Origin: Microbacterium sp. LWH3-1.2
Lineage (GTDB): Bacteria > Actinomycetota > Actinomycetes > Actinomycetales > Microbacteriaceae
Assembly: GCF_040675855.1 (NCBI RefSeq)
Contig: NZ_JBEGIK010000001.1
Location: 2,914,001 to 2,978,000 of the forward strand
DNA length: 64,000 bases
Direction: 5' to 3'
How positions within the stretch are numbered: position 1 is the first letter of the stretch; every line of letters starts with the position of its first letter. Both the position numbers and the translations under genes were made by a program. Shown one piece after another: positions 8,907-18,095 of the stretch. Below the pieces are notes generated by a model, which was given only the letters and a program-made list of their open reading frames with translations, ran no database searches and had not been told where the DNA came from.

Positions 8907-9999
8907 CCTGGCCGATACCGGCGTGGTGACCGTCCAGCGGATCGTCGTCCCCGAGATGGCGGACCGGCCCGACGCCCGTGTGTTCCTCGAGATGGTACGG
9001 ATCGCCAATGCGGTCTGCCTCGAGGACGCCGGACACGACTACCTGCACGAGGAGCCCGACGAGATGCTCGGACTCTGGCAGGACCAGACCGACTGGACGC
9101 AGCTCGGATTCGCCGCGCTGCGCGGTGACGAGGTGCTCGCGGCCGTGACGCTGATGATCTCGAACGAGGCGGAGGCGAGCACGGTCGAGTTCGACCTCAT
9201 GGTCGACCCGCCGCACCGCGGTCGTGGTCTCGAAGAGCTGCTGCTCGCCGAGGTCGAACGGGAGGCGCGCGAGCGCGGACTCGCCACGATCCAGACATGG
9301 ACGCTTCATCGACCGGATGCCGCAGGCCCCCGCTTGCAGCCGTCCACAGGGTGGGGGGCGATCCCGGCCGACGACGCGCAGACCAGATTCCAGCTCGCGA
9401 GCGGCTTCACACTCGAGCAGGTGGAGCGCAACAGCGTGTTCGATCTGACCGGCGGCTTCGCCCCCGTCGAGCAGATGCTCGCGGACGCCGTCGCGGTGGC
9501 CGGGGACGAGTACCGACCCATCCAGTGGACGTCACCGACTCCGCCTGAATACATCGACGGGTTCGCCTACGCGCTCTCGCGCATGTCGACCGACGTCCCG
9601 GCCGGTGGCCTCGTCATCGACGAGCAGCACTGGGACGCCGCGCGGGTCGAGCGGCGAGATGCCCGCCTGAAGGCGCAGGGGCTCACCGTCTCGGTGGCGG
9701 CCGTGCTGCACGTGCCGACGGGTCGGGTCGCCGCGTACAACGAGCTCGTGATAGGCGAGGATCGTTCCGGCGCCACGCAGCAGTACGGCACGCTGGTCGT
9801 GAAAGAGCACCGTGGCCACCGCCTCGGCACGATCGTCAAATGCGCGAATCTGCTGCGCTGGCGCGATCTGGTACCGGACTCGCCGCGTGTCTCGACGTTC
9901 AACGCCGAGGAGAACCGCCACATGCTCGACATCAACGAGACCATCGGCTTCGTGCCGGTCTCCTACGCCGGCGCGTGGAAGAAGGTGCTCGAACTCTGA
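8899..9999 (+). CDS. Tandem-domain GNAT N-acetyltransferase (second paralogue)
   Basis: The 366-residue product is a clear paralogue of the preceding gene. It shares FLEMVRIAN, the LEQVERNSVFDLTG segment, SPTPPEYIDGFAYALSRMSTD and LVVKEHRGHRLGTIVKCANLLRW with DINETIGF at the end. The N-terminal half keeps a GNAT-like motif (PPHRGRGLEELLLAEVE) that is closer to consensus than in the first copy, so the copies may have specialised different halves. The start codon lies 8 nt inside the upstream gene. The pair arose by tandem duplication; the products may act on the same or related acceptors. Confidence 0.8.
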   Translation: MTDLADTGVVTVQRIVVPEMADRPDARVFLEMVRIANAVCLEDAGHDYLHEEPDEMLGLWQDQTDWTQLGFAALRGDEVLAAVTLMISNEAEASTVEFDLMVDPPHRGRGLEELLLAEVEREARERGLATIQTWTLHRPDAAGPRLQPSTGWGAIPADDAQTRFQLASGFTLEQVERNSVFDLTGGFAPVEQMLADAVAVAGDEYRPIQWTSPTPPEYIDGFAYALSRMSTDVPAGGLVIDEQHWDAARVERRDARLKAQGLTVSVAAVLHVPTGRVAAYNELVIGEDRSGATQQYGTLVVKEHRGHRLGTIVKCANLLRWRDLVPDSPRVSTFNAEENRHMLDINETIGFVPVSYAGAWKKVLEL

Positions 10000-10023
10000 G
10001 CTCCAGCTTGCGCCCGAGAGGGC

Positions 10024-10971
10024 TCAGACGTGTGCCGCGCTCGCTCCGTCCACACCCGGGCGCGGCACTCGCTGGCAGTGCGCGCAGAAGTGACTCGAGC
10101 GATTCGCGAACGACACGCGAACGATCGGACGGCCGCATCGGGGGCACGGCTCCCCGGTCCGGCCGTATGCGTTGAGCGAGTGGGCGAAGTAGCCGGCCTG
10201 ACCGTTCACATTGACGTACTGCGCGTCGAAGCTCGTGCCGCCTTCCGCCAGCGCCTTGTCGAGCACGTGGCGCACCTCGGCGAGCAGGCGGTTCACCGTG
10301 CGGGTCGGCAGTGCGCGAGCGGACGTCTCGGGGTGGATCCGCGCGGCCCACAGCGACTCGTCGGCGTAGATGTTGCCCACTCCGCTGACGACCGTCTGAT
10401 CGAGCAGAACGCGCTTGATCGCCGAGTCCTTGCGCGCGAGGAGTCGGCGAAACCCGGCATCCGAGAACGCCGGATCGAGCGGGTCGCGTGCGATGTGCGC
10501 CACCTGCGCCGGGACGGATGCCTCGTCCCACCCGTGGCCGCCGGGCGCGCCGTCGGGTGTGGCGATCAGGTCGTCGAACGCGAGCGAGCCGAAGGTGCGC
10601 TGATCGGCGAAGACGACGGAGAGCTCTCCGTGCACCGGATGCGCGAGGTCGATGCGCACACGTTCGTGCCGCTCGCGCGCCGCACCCGGAGCACGCAGCA
10701 GCATCTGCCCGCTCATGCCGAGGTGGCCGATCACCGCCTCTTCGGAGGAGCAGCCGAGGGAGTGCGACCGCAACGGAAGCCACAGGAACTTTCCGCGCCG
10801 CACGGCCGCGCTCACGACGCGACCGGTCAGGCGCGACTCGAAGTCCGCACCGTGACCGACGTGCCGCGTCAGTGCGCGCTCGTCGAGCACGGTGACGCCG
10901 ACCACGAGTGCGCCGCTGACCGCGGGGGCGAGGCCTGCGCGGACGACCTCGACCTCGGGAAGCTCAGGCAC
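10024..10971 (-). CDS. mutM: Formamidopyrimidine-DNA glycosylase (Fpg/MutM)
   Basis: MutM removes 8-oxoguanine and FapyG and cleaves at the abasic site. Translation starts at a GTG (10971), giving (M)PELPEVEVVRAGL: after Met removal Pro is the N-terminal catalytic nucleophile, followed by the essential Glu. The helix-two-turn-helix region contains VVSGVGNIYADESLW, and the C-terminus has the zinc finger CPRCGRP...CAHCQR. Length is about 315 residues, slightly longer than usual. The frame extends upstream, but only this start gives the mandatory PELPE terminus. The start overlaps the rnc stop by 8 nt. Confidence 0.95.
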   Translation of the reverse strand: MPELPEVEVVRAGLAPAVSGALVVGVTVLDERALTRHVGHGADFESRLTGRVVSAAVRRGKFLWLPLRSHSLGCSSEEAVIGHLGMSGQMLLRAPGAARERHERVRIDLAHPVHGELSVVFADQRTFGSLAFDDLIATPDGAPGGHGWDEASVPAQVAHIARDPLDPAFSDAGFRRLLARKDSAIKRVLLDQTVVSGVGNIYADESLWAARIHPETSARALPTRTVNRLLAEVRHVLDKALAEGGTSFDAQYVNVNGQAGYFAHSLNAYGRTGEPCPRCGRPIVRVSFANRSSHFCAHCQRVPRPGVDGASAAHV

Positions 10972-11665
10972 GCCCGCTGAGCTCGCGCCACGCCGTGAGC
11001 GCGGCGGCCATCTCGGCGTGCTTCTTGCTGGTGCCCGCGCCCTGTGCCGACAGTTCACCCACCGTCACGATCGCCGTGAAGCGGCGGTCGTGATCGGGTC
11101 CGGTCGAGGTCACGTCGTACACGGGGGGCAGCAACCCGCCGTGCGCGGCGAGCTCTTGCAGCGCGGTCTTCGGGTCCATCGCCGCCCCGTAGCGTTCCGG
11201 GTTGGCGAGGAGCGGCTCCACGAGTCGCAGCACCAGGCCGGTCGCGGCATCCGATCCCGCCGACAGGTAGGTCGCGCCGAAGATCGCCTCCATGGTATCG
11301 GCGAGGATCGAGTCCTTGTCACGCCCGCCGGTGAGGATCTCGCCCCGACCCAGCTTGAGGTGCGCGCCGAGACCGATGCCCCGGGCGATCTCGGCGAGGG
11401 CCACCGTCGAGACGACACTGGCACGCCGCTTCGCCAGGGCGCCCTCTTCGAGTTCGGGGTGACCGGTGAAGAGGCGCACCGTCACGGCGAGGCCCAGCAC
11501 GGAGTCGCCGAGGAACTCGAGACGCTCGTTGTGCGGAACCTGCCCGTTCTCATACGCCCACGAGCGATGCGTCAGCGCCAGCGACAGAAGCTCGGCGTCG
11601 ATAACGACTCCGAGCTTCTGTGTGAGGTCTGAGAGCGAGGTGTGCTCCGCTGCGACGTCTGTCAC
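10964..11665 (-). CDS. rnc: Ribonuclease III
   Basis: RNase III cuts double-stranded RNA and processes rRNA precursors. The 233-residue product has the catalytic signature NERLEFLGDSVLGL, the second metal-binding element DTMEAIFGATYLSAG, and a C-terminal dsRNA-binding domain ending GAGTSKKHAEMAAALTAW. I use the GTG start at 11665 (VTDVAAEHTSL), 19 bp after rpmF; the longer upstream reading runs through rpmF in another frame. The order rpmF-rnc-mutM is typical of actinobacteria and suggests one transcript. Confidence 0.94.
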   Translation of the reverse strand: MTDVAAEHTSLSDLTQKLGVVIDAELLSLALTHRSWAYENGQVPHNERLEFLGDSVLGLAVTVRLFTGHPELEEGALAKRRASVVSTVALAEIARGIGLGAHLKLGRGEILTGGRDKDSILADTMEAIFGATYLSAGSDAATGLVLRLVEPLLANPERYGAAMDPKTALQELAAHGGLLPPVYDVTSTGPDHDRRFTAIVTVGELSAQGAGTSKKHAEMAAALTAWRELSGRA

Positions 11666-11684
11666 GTCAGACCGTGCACGACGA

Positions 11685-11894
11685 TCAGACGTCGGCGACC
11701 TTGCGGCCCTTGTACTCGAGGAACAGCTCGGTGCCCTGCGAGTCGGTGACGACCTTCGCCTGGTGCGGACGGCTGTAGACGGTCTTGCCGTTCTCAACGG
11801 TCTTGACGAGCGTGGGGGCCTCGGCCTTCCACTGCGCGCGACGCGAGCGAGTGTTGGAGCGGGAGACCTTCCGCTTCGGGGGGTTACCTGCCAT
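11685..11894 (-). CDS. rpmF: 50S ribosomal protein L32
   Basis: The 69-residue basic protein opens [22 protein letters not shown], the conserved L32 N-terminus that lies in the ribosome's large subunit. There are no cysteines, so this is the zinc-free form. The C-terminal part ([21 protein letters not shown]) differs from the short mycobacterial type. It sits between DUF177 and rnc on the same strand, the usual DUF177-rpmF pairing. Confidence 0.93.
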   Translation of the reverse strand: MAGNPPKRKVSRSNTRSRRAQWKAEAPTLVKTVENGKTVYSRPHQAKVVTDSQGTELFLEYKGRKVADV

Positions 11895-11927
11895 GGCTAG
11901 CTCTCTTCTGTGTTCTCGACGCCGCTG

Positions 11928-12479
11928 TCAGCCGCGGGGGCGCGGTGCATCGTCGTCGTGGCTCGTGGTGAAGTCCTGGAGCGCGGCCCATCGTGGATCG
12001 AGAGGCTCGCTCTGCGGCGTTCCGGCGTTCTCGGCCAGTCGCTCACCCGTGATCGGATCTAATCCGGGGCAATCCGGCTGGCACACCGGCTGAAACGGAA
12101 GCGACAGGACGACCGCTTCCCTGACCAGAGTTTCAAGATCCACGTGGTCGTCTTGAACCTCGAAGTCAGTTTCTTCCTCCCCAGGATACGCGAAAAGCTC
12201 CTGAAACTCGACTTTGAACCCCTCTGCGATGTCGATGAGGCACCGGCTGCAGATGCCGGTGTACTCGGTGTCGACTTCTCCGGATACGAGAATGCCCTCG
12301 TGCACCGACTCGAGGCGTGCCTCGATGACGACGGGCTCACCCTCGGCGACGGCCACGAGCCCCTCCCCCCACTTGTCGGGAGCGGGAACCTCGAGGGTAT
12401 GCTCGCGCATCTCTCCGGCGCGGTGGGCGATGTCGCGGATCGGGAGGACGAACGGACCCGTCACATGCTTTCTGACCAC
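11928..12479 (-). CDS. DUF177 (YceD-like) family protein
   Basis: Members of this family sit next to rpmF across bacteria and are linked to 23S rRNA accumulation in some species; the mechanism is unsettled. The 183-residue acidic product carries a putative metal site made of CSRC (near residue 78) and CQPDC (near residue 138). A GTG at 12479 (VRKHVTGPFVLPIRD) is the likely start, with a TAGGCT box exactly 6 nt upstream and no Shine-Dalgarno, so the mRNA is probably leaderless. It is the first gene of the DUF177-rpmF-rnc-mutM run. Confidence 0.88.
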   Translation of the reverse strand: MVRKHVTGPFVLPIRDIAHRAGEMREHTLEVPAPDKWGEGLVAVAEGEPVVIEARLESVHEGILVSGEVDTEYTGICSRCLIDIAEGFKVEFQELFAYPGEEETDFEVQDDHVDLETLVREAVVLSLPFQPVCQPDCPGLDPITGERLAENAGTPQSEPLDPRWAALQDFTTSHDDDAPRPRG

Positions 12480-12485
12480 GGTTCC

Positions 12486-12491
12486 AGCCTA
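12486..12491 (-). promoter_or_regulatory. -10 box of the DUF177-rpmF operon (leaderless)
   Basis: TAGGCT on the minus strand, then GGAACC and the GTG start. Spacing and the missing ribosome-binding site indicate a leaderless transcript. Confidence 0.5.
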
Positions 12492-12505
12492 GCCGCGGTT
12501 GCGGG

Positions 12506-13003
12506 TCAGAGGCCGCGCGCGCCCGTGTCGAGGAACCGGGCCACCGCCGGCGGCACGAACGGGGACACGTCGCCGCCGAGGGACGCGACCTGACGCACCA
12601 GCGAGCTCGATACGAGCGCGTGCGCAGGATCGGGCAGCAGGAAGACCGTCTCGACATGCGCGAGGTGCCGGTTCACGATCGCCATCGGCGTCTCGTACGC
12701 GACATCGACCTGCGAGCGGATGCCCTTCACGAGGACGCCGGCGCCGACATCCGTCGCGTAGTCGACCAGCAGGCCCATGCTCCACGAGGCGACGATCACG
12801 TCGCCTTCGATCTCGCTGTCGGCGATCGACTGCTCCAGCAGCGACTGACGCTGCGCGATCGGCAGCATCGCCTCCTTGCCAGGGTTGTGCACGACGAGCA
12901 CGTGGAGCTGGTCGTAGAGGGACGCGGCGCGGCGGATCACGTCGAGATGACCGAGGGTCGGCGGATCGAACGATCCCGGGACGACGGCGATCCGGCTGCT
13001 CAT
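12506..13003 (-). CDS. coaD: Phosphopantetheine adenylyltransferase
   Basis: CoaD joins ATP and 4'-phosphopantetheine to dephospho-CoA. The 165-residue product has the nucleotidyltransferase start [19 protein letters not shown] with the T/HxGH-type ATP-binding motif, and the conserved C-terminal [23 protein letters not shown]. Length is normal. It starts at the ATG at 13003 with a TAGGCT box 7 nt upstream. It lies between recG and DUF177, a frequent recG-rsmD-coaD-type neighbourhood in actinobacteria. Confidence 0.96.
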   Translation of the reverse strand: MSSRIAVVPGSFDPPTLGHLDVIRRAASLYDQLHVLVVHNPGKEAMLPIAQRQSLLEQSIADSEIEGDVIVASWSMGLLVDYATDVGAGVLVKGIRSQVDVAYETPMAIVNRHLAHVETVFLLPDPAHALVSSSLVRQVASLGGDVSPFVPPAVARFLDTGARGL

Positions 13004-13010
13004 GCGATTC

Positions 13011-13016
13011 AGCCTA
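13011..13016 (-). promoter_or_regulatory. -10 box of coaD (leaderless)
   Basis: TAGGCT on the minus strand followed by 7 nt and the coaD ATG; no Shine-Dalgarno sequence. Confidence 0.5.
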
Positions 13017-13043
13017 GTGGGACGGAAGAGGCGCCCGGACGCC

Positions 13044-15206
13044 TCAGTTCTTGGCGAGGGCCGCGCGCTCGGCCATCCCGACGTTGCGCTCGAGCGCTGC
13101 CGTGAGCCCGGGATGTCGCAGCAGCGCCGGGTCGTCCGCCAGCACCTGCTCGGCCGCCACCCGCGCCTCGGAGATGATGTCGGCGTCCTTCACGACCCGC
13201 AGCAGCCGCAACGACGACCGCGCCCCGGACTGCGCGTCGCCGAGCACGTCGCCCTCGCCGCGGAGCTCGAGGTCGACCTCCGCCAATGCGAAGCCGTCGA
13301 GCGTGGAGGCAACGGCTTCCACGCGCTCGCGGGCGGGTGTGCCGAGTGGCGCCTCGGTCACGAGGAGGCACAGCCCGGGGATCCCGCCGCGCCCGACGCG
13401 TCCGCGCAGCTGGTGCAGCTGTGACACGCCGAACCGGTCGGCCTCGAGGATCGCCATGGTCGACGCGTTCGGCACGTCGACGCCCACTTCGACGACGGTC
13501 GTCGCCACGAGCACATCGACATCGCCGCGGGCGAAGGCCTGCATGACGGCGTCCTTCTCGTCGGACGGCATCTTGCCGTGCAGGATCTCGACCCGGATGT
13601 TCGAGAACGACGGATGCCGCGACAACAGGTCGGCGACCTGCACGACGCCCCAGCGGGTGCGGGTCGCCTCGCCGCCGGTGTCGCCGGCGGGCTCGTCGGC
13701 GGTGTCGTCCTTGGTGAGCTTCTCCGCGTCGATGGCGGCGCAGACGACGAAGGCCTGACGCCCCTGTGCGACCTCTTCGGCGATGCGCTCCCAGACGCGC
13801 GCGAACCAGCTCGAGCGCTCGGCCAGCGGCGCGACGTAGGTCTCGATGCCGGCGCGGCCGGCGGGCATCGTGCGAATCGTCGAGACGTCGAGGTCGCCGA
13901 AGACGGTCATCGCCACCGTGCGCGGGATGGGGGTCGCGGTCAGCACCAGAGCGTGCGGCGAGGACCCCTTGGCGCGCAGTGACTCGCGCTGCTCGACGCC
14001 GAAGCGGTGCTGCTCGTCGACCACCACGAGGCCGAGGTCGGCGAAGGTCGTGGTCTCGCTCAGGAGCGCGTGGGTGCCGACGACGATGAGAGCCTGCCCC
14101 GACGCGGCACGCAGCGCGGCCTTGCGGCGCTCCGCCGCCGGGAGCTGCCCGGTGAGGAGCGTGGGCATGAGCTCGGGGGCGAGCTGGGGACCGAGCATCC
14201 GTGCGATCGACCGCACATGCTGCGCCGCCAGGACTTCGGTCGGCGCGATGAGGGCGGACTGACCGCCGGACTGCGCGACCTGGAGCATGGCGCGCAACGC
14301 GACCAGCGTCTTGCCCGAGCCGACCTCGCCCTGGACGAGGCGGTTCATGGGCCAGTCGCCCATGAGGTCGCGCGCGACGTCGTCGCCGACCGTGATCTGG
14401 TCGGGCGTCCGCGGGAACGGCAGGGCCGCGTCGAACCGCTCGAGCAGCGCGCCAGGCGCGCGCTTGGTCGCCGACAGGGCGCGGACGAACTGGCGCTGCT
14501 GCAGCAGCGCGACCTGGAGGACGAAGGCCTCCTGCATGCGCAGCGTCGCACGTGCGGGCTCGATCTGGTCGAAGTCGGTCGGACGGTGGATGTGCTCGAT
14601 CGCGGTGCGGGCGTCGATGAGACCGTGCCGCGCGCGCACCTCCTCGGTGAGCGGCTCGGGGACGTCGCCGAGGCCGTCGAGGACGAGTTCCACCGTCTTC
14701 TGCAGCTGCCAGCTGGCGACCGTGCTGGTGGCCGGATAGATCGGGATGGGCAGGTTGGCGTTCGCCTGCACCTTCAGCCGCGCCGTGTCGGCGTCGTCGA
14801 AGAGCTCGTAATCGGGGTGGGCGAGCTGCTGCGCGCCCTTGTAGATGCCCACCTTGCCCGCGAAGATGCCCTGCCTGCCGGGCTGCAGGTCGCGCACCCG
14901 CCACGACTGGTTGAAGAAGGTCAGCGACATCTCGCCGTTGCCGTCGCTGATCACGACCTCGAGCAGCGACCCGTTCCGGTTCTTCATGCGTCGTTCGCTG
15001 ACGCGGCGCACCTCGGCGACGATCGTCACCGGCTCGCCCAGCGGCAGCGTCGAGATCGGCGTCAGCTCGCCGTGACGGGCGTAGCGGCGGGGATAGTGAA
15101 CGAGCAGATCGCCGACCGTGGTCATGCCGAAAGCACGCTCGAGCGCGGCCGCCGTCTTGCCGCCGATCGCGCCACCGAGGCTCGAGTCGAGGGTGAAGGC
15201 GGCCAC
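13044..15206 (-). CDS. recG: ATP-dependent DNA helicase RecG
   Basis: RecG remodels stalled replication forks and branch-migrates Holliday junctions. The 720-residue product has an N-terminal wedge/OB domain (about residues 40-150), then superfamily 2 helicase motifs: [16 protein letters not shown] (motif I), [10 protein letters not shown] (II), [13 protein letters not shown] (III), and C-terminal [13 protein letters not shown] and QLRGRVGRG (VI). The start is a GTG at 15206 with a TAGACT box 6 nt upstream. Length and motif order are normal for the family. Confidence 0.96.
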   Translation of the reverse strand: MAAFTLDSSLGGAIGGKTAAALERAFGMTTVGDLLVHYPRRYARHGELTPISTLPLGEPVTIVAEVRRVSERRMKNRNGSLLEVVISDGNGEMSLTFFNQSWRVRDLQPGRQGIFAGKVGIYKGAQQLAHPDYELFDDADTARLKVQANANLPIPIYPATSTVASWQLQKTVELVLDGLGDVPEPLTEEVRARHGLIDARTAIEHIHRPTDFDQIEPARATLRMQEAFVLQVALLQQRQFVRALSATKRAPGALLERFDAALPFPRTPDQITVGDDVARDLMGDWPMNRLVQGEVGSGKTLVALRAMLQVAQSGGQSALIAPTEVLAAQHVRSIARMLGPQLAPELMPTLLTGQLPAAERRKAALRAASGQALIVVGTHALLSETTTFADLGLVVVDEQHRFGVEQRESLRAKGSSPHALVLTATPIPRTVAMTVFGDLDVSTIRTMPAGRAGIETYVAPLAERSSWFARVWERIAEEVAQGRQAFVVCAAIDAEKLTKDDTADEPAGDTGGEATRTRWGVVQVADLLSRHPSFSNIRVEILHGKMPSDEKDAVMQAFARGDVDVLVATTVVEVGVDVPNASTMAILEADRFGVSQLHQLRGRVGRGGIPGLCLLVTEAPLGTPARERVEAVASTLDGFALAEVDLELRGEGDVLGDAQSGARSSLRLLRVVKDADIISEARVAAEQVLADDPALLRHPGLTAALERNVGMAERAALAKN

Positions 15207-15212
15207 GCCACG

Positions 15213-15218
15213 AGTCTA
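15213..15218 (-). promoter_or_regulatory. -10 box of recG (leaderless)
   Basis: TAGACT on the minus strand, 6 nt before the GTG start of recG, with no ribosome-binding site between. Confidence 0.5.
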
Positions 15219-15243
15219 AGAGTGACCGGGGACGTCCCGCTGC

Positions 15244-15843
15244 TCAGGCGAAGATGGAGGAGACGATCTCCGAGAGGAATGCGCGCCCGTTTCGGTTCAC
15301 CGTGGAGAGGTAGATCCACACCCCGTCGCGAGCGACGATCATCTCCTCGGTGTCGGTTCCCTGCCCGGGAAGCACGCAGAAGTCGGCGCCGAAGTCGTCC
15401 GACACCTGGCACGTGTATCCCTCCGCGGGGAGGTCCGCCACCGCGGCGCCGACGGCGTCCGGTGTGGCGGTGCTGATGAGCAGCAGCATCCCGGTCGCAT
15501 CGCCGACGATCCAGTCGCAGCCCAGCACGAGGGTGGAGCCCTCGGGAGCCGGCCGCACGAAGCCCTCGCCGTTGCTCTGCAGCGTCATGTCGCCGACAGC
15601 CGCCTGCCACGTCTCGGGCGTCGCCAGGTTGTTGCAGTCAGTGGGAAGCGTGACGGACGCGGACTCGGTCGGTGACGGCGTCGGCGACGCGGACGGCGAC
15701 TCCGAAGCCGATACCGATGCCGTCGGCGATGTGGTCGGCGAGCCGCCCCCGCCTGCGCACCCCGCGAGCACGAGGCCAGCCGCGACGAACGCGGTCACCG
15801 CCGACGAAACCCTGATCCCACTGCGATCCATGTCGACCCCCAT
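15244..15843 (-). CDS. Secreted lipoprotein of unknown function
   Basis: The product of up to 199 residues has a signal peptide ending in the lipobox LVLAGC, so it is lipid-anchored on the outer face of the membrane. A low-complexity Ser/Pro/Thr linker follows (SPTTSPTASVSASESPSASPT region, about residues 35-65), then a globular domain of about 130 residues with four cysteines (DCNN, LGCDW, YTCQ, FCVLPG) that may form disulfides. Two starts are possible, 15843 (MGVDMDRS) and 15831 (MDRSGI); both have G-rich sequence upstream. It is divergent from rsmD. I do not recognise the domain. Confidence 0.8.
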   Translation of the reverse strand: MGVDMDRSGIRVSSAVTAFVAAGLVLAGCAGGGGSPTTSPTASVSASESPSASPTPSPTESASVTLPTDCNNLATPETWQAAVGDMTLQSNGEGFVRPAPEGSTLVLGCDWIVGDATGMLLLISTATPDAVGAAVADLPAEGYTCQVSDDFGADFCVLPGQGTDTEEMIVARDGVWIYLSTVNRNGRAFLSEIVSSIFA

Positions 15844-15911
15844 CGATTCCGTACTCCCCCACCCGTGATCATAGGGGGCGGCCCCCGCGGGACCGCACTG
15901 CCGCCGACCGT

Positions 15912-15917
15912 TATCGT
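15912..15917 (+). promoter_or_regulatory. -10 box of rsmD (leaderless)
   Basis: TATCGT followed by 6 nt (GAGAGG) and the GTG start of rsmD, the spacing of leaderless initiation. Confidence 0.45.
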
Positions 15918-15923
15918 GAGAGG

Positions 15924-16487
15924 GTGACGCGCATCATCGCCGGCCGTGCGGGCTCGCTCATGCTCGATGTGCCGGACGCCGGCACCCGCCCCACGAGCGA
16001 TCGTGTACGCGAGTCCCTCTTCGGGGCGCTGGAGTCCGCCGACGCGCTGCGCGGCGCTGCTGTTCTCGACCTCTATGCGGGCTCGGGTGCTCTGGGGCTC
16101 GAGGCGGTGAGTCGCGGTGCGGCATCCGCCGACCTCGTCGAGAAGGCGCCGCGCGCGGCGACCGTCGTGCAGCGCAACGCGGGCCGCGTCGCGAAGGCCG
16201 TGGGGACGGATGCCGCGATCCGCGTGCATCGCATGTCCTCCGACACGTTCCTCCGTTCGGCGCGCGGCCCGTTCGATCTGGTCTTCCTCGACCCGCCCTA
16301 CGACGTCGGCGAGACGGAGCTGTCATCGACGCTCGCGCTGCTCGTCCCGGTCCTCTCGCCCGGGGCTGACGTCGTGATCGAACGCGCATCGCGCTCCCCC
16401 GAGCCGAGCCTGCCCGACGGACTCGTCGGCACGCGCTCGAAGCGCTACGGCGACACCGCGATGTGGTGGGCGACCACGGCCGGATGA
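15924..16487 (+). CDS. rsmD: 16S rRNA (guanine966-N2)-methyltransferase RsmD
   Basis: RsmD methylates G966 of 16S rRNA with SAM. The 187-residue product begins VTRIIAGRAGSL, has the substrate segment RPTSDRVRESLFGAL, the SAM loop VLDLYAGSGALGLEA and the catalytic DLVFLDPPYDVGE (N/DPPY motif). GTG start at 15924, preceded by a correctly spaced -10 box. It converges with thiL, and both stop codons lie within one inverted repeat. Confidence 0.94.
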   Translation: MTRIIAGRAGSLMLDVPDAGTRPTSDRVRESLFGALESADALRGAAVLDLYAGSGALGLEAVSRGAASADLVEKAPRAATVVQRNAGRVAKAVGTDAAIRVHRMSSDTFLRSARGPFDLVFLDPPYDVGETELSSTLALLVPVLSPGADVVIERASRSPEPSLPDGLVGTRSKRYGDTAMWWATTAG

Positions 16488-16531
16488 CCCGGCGGATCGC
16501 CCTCCCGGGCCCCGGCGACACCGGGTCATCC
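16482..16531. terminator. Bidirectional terminator between rsmD and thiL
   Basis: GGATGACCCGG (16482-16492) and CCGGGTCATCC (16521-16531) are a perfect 11-nt inverted repeat. The rsmD stop lies in one arm and the thiL stop in the other, so the structure serves both convergent genes. No T-run is visible. Confidence 0.55.
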
Positions 16532-17521
16532 CGTGCCGGCGTCCCAGTCGCGGTAGGGGTCCCAGCCGGCGCGGCCGTCGTGGGGCCGGCCGTCGACGAG
16601 CACCGCGTCGTCGCCGGGCGGCTGCACCATCCCCACGCGGACGAACCCGTGCGGCAGTGGCCGGTTCGCCGGGAACGTGGCGAGCAGCGCGTGATCCTCA
16701 CCGCCAGCGAGGGCCGAGGCGATATCGGCTCCGAGCGACGCCGATTCGAGGGCGATGGTGACATCGGATGCCGCGGCCATGCGCGACGCGTCGAGCACGA
16801 GGCCGTCGGACACGTCCATCATCGCCGTGGCGCCCGCTTCCGCCGCCTCCGGCCCCAGCCACACCGGCGGTGACGGACGCAGCTGAGCCGCGAGGTCCGT
16901 GAGCTGCGCCTGGTCGAGGAGACTCTCGTCGACCGCGATCGGGTGTCCCGCGGCATCCGTGAACCGCTCGAAGAGGATGCCGAGCCCGCGCGCCGCGCGC
17001 CCCAGCTCGCCGGCCACGGCGACCAGATCGCCGGGTTCTGCCCCTGAGCGCAGCACCGGCGCACGGCCCGCGAGAGCCCCGAGCGCGGTGACCGCGATCG
17101 TGAGCGTGTCGGAGACGGTGAGATCGCCGCCCTCGACGCGGCAGCCGGGGGCGAGGTCGCGACACGCGGCGCGCAGGCCGTCGGCGATGCCCGTGACGAA
17201 AGAGAGGCGTGTCGCGTCAGGCATCGCGAGGGCCACGAGCAGTGCCGTGGGCGTCGCGCCCATGGCCGCCACGTCCGCCAGGTTGACGGCGGCCGCCTTG
17301 TAGCCGAGATCGAACGCGCCCGACCACGCGAGTCGGAAGTCAGGACCGTGGACGAGCGTGTCGACGGTCGCGACGACCCGGCCGTCCGCAGCGGCGATCA
17401 CCGCGGCGTCATCGCCCGGCCCGACGAGGGCGTTCGAGTCCCCCAGACGCTCGAGGATCCGGCGCAGGATGCGCCCCTCGCTGAGCTCTCCCACCGTCGG
17501 ATCCCTGCGTTCGTCGACCAC
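16526..17521 (-). CDS. thiL: Thiamine-monophosphate kinase
   Basis: ThiL phosphorylates thiamine monophosphate to thiamine pyrophosphate. The 331-residue product has the PurM/ThiL-type N-terminus with GPGDDAAVI, DTLVHGPDFRLAW, NLADVAAMGATP, a middle GGDLTVSD and the C-terminal MDVSDGLVLDASRMA, followed by GEDHALLATF. The start is a GTG at 17521 with TAGCGT 6 nt upstream. It is a stand-alone gene between convergent rsmD and divergent DUF3515, with no other thiamine genes nearby. Confidence 0.93.
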   Translation of the reverse strand: MVDERRDPTVGELSEGRILRRILERLGDSNALVGPGDDAAVIAAADGRVVATVDTLVHGPDFRLAWSGAFDLGYKAAAVNLADVAAMGATPTALLVALAMPDATRLSFVTGIADGLRAACRDLAPGCRVEGGDLTVSDTLTIAVTALGALAGRAPVLRSGAEPGDLVAVAGELGRAARGLGILFERFTDAAGHPIAVDESLLDQAQLTDLAAQLRPSPPVWLGPEAAEAGATAMMDVSDGLVLDASRMAAASDVTIALESASLGADIASALAGGEDHALLATFPANRPLPHGFVRVGMVQPPGDDAVLVDGRPHDGRAGWDPYRDWDAGTG

Positions 17522-17527
17522 GCGTCC

Positions 17528-17533
17528 ACGCTA
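17528..17533 (-). promoter_or_regulatory. -10 box of thiL (leaderless)
   Basis: TAGCGT on the minus strand, 6 nt before the GTG start of thiL. Confidence 0.45.
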
Positions 17534-17566
17534 CCGGTGCGGACGATCCGGGCCGCGCCGCCGGGT

Positions 17567-17572
17567 TAGCCT
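17567..17572 (+). promoter_or_regulatory. -10 box of the DUF3515 gene
   Basis: TAGCCT lies 6 nt before the GTG at 17579 and 3 nt before the ATG at 17576. The 6-nt spacing favours leaderless initiation at the GTG, one codon later than the longest reading. Confidence 0.45.
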
Positions 17573-17575
17573 GGG

Positions 17576-18076
17576 ATGGTGCGTGCTCTCCCCTCCCTGG
17601 TTGCGTTCGGCCTCACGATGGTGGCCGCTGTCGGGCTGACGGGATGCACCACGACGGTCGACCTCGATCCGGCGGAGGCCGCGAACGACCCGCTCTGCGC
17701 GCAGATCACCTCGAGCCTTCCGGGCATGGTGAGCGGGCAGCCCCGGCGGTGGACCGACGCCCAGGCGACCGGCGCGTGGGGCGAGCCGGCGAAGGTGCTG
17801 CTCACGTGCGGCCTCGAGCCTCCGGGACCCACGACCCTGCGCTGCGAGACCGTGGCCGGCGTCGACTGGATCATCGACGACTCCGATGCGCCGCGCTTCC
17901 TCGTGACCACGTTCGGCCGCACCCCCGCCGTGGAGATCTACCTCGACACGACCGCCGACGACAACGGCGACGGGGTGTCGAGCCGCGACGTGCTCGACGC
18001 ACTGTCGCCGATCGTGAGCGTGCTCCCCGTCGACGGCCAGTGCCTTGATCGGGGCGACGCGACGCCCGCCTCCTGA
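17576..18076 (+). CDS. DUF3515 lipoprotein
   Basis: A short signal peptide (MVRALPSLVAFGLTMVAAV) ends in the lipobox GLTGC, so this is a surface lipoprotein. The mature part of about 140 residues contains conserved cysteines (DPLCAQI, LLTCGL, LRCET, QCLD) and the GVDWIIDD segment seen in DUF3515 proteins of actinobacteria. Function is unknown; the genes are often found near ddl/thiL as here. It converges with ddl. The start may be the GTG one codon downstream, judged by the -10 spacing. Confidence 0.85.
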   Translation: MVRALPSLVAFGLTMVAAVGLTGCTTTVDLDPAEAANDPLCAQITSSLPGMVSGQPRRWTDAQATGAWGEPAKVLLTCGLEPPGPTTLRCETVAGVDWIIDDSDAPRFLVTTFGRTPAVEIYLDTTADDNGDGVSSRDVLDALSPIVSVLPVDGQCLDRGDATPAS

Positions 18077-18095
18077 GCCGCGGGGATCGCAGCGC

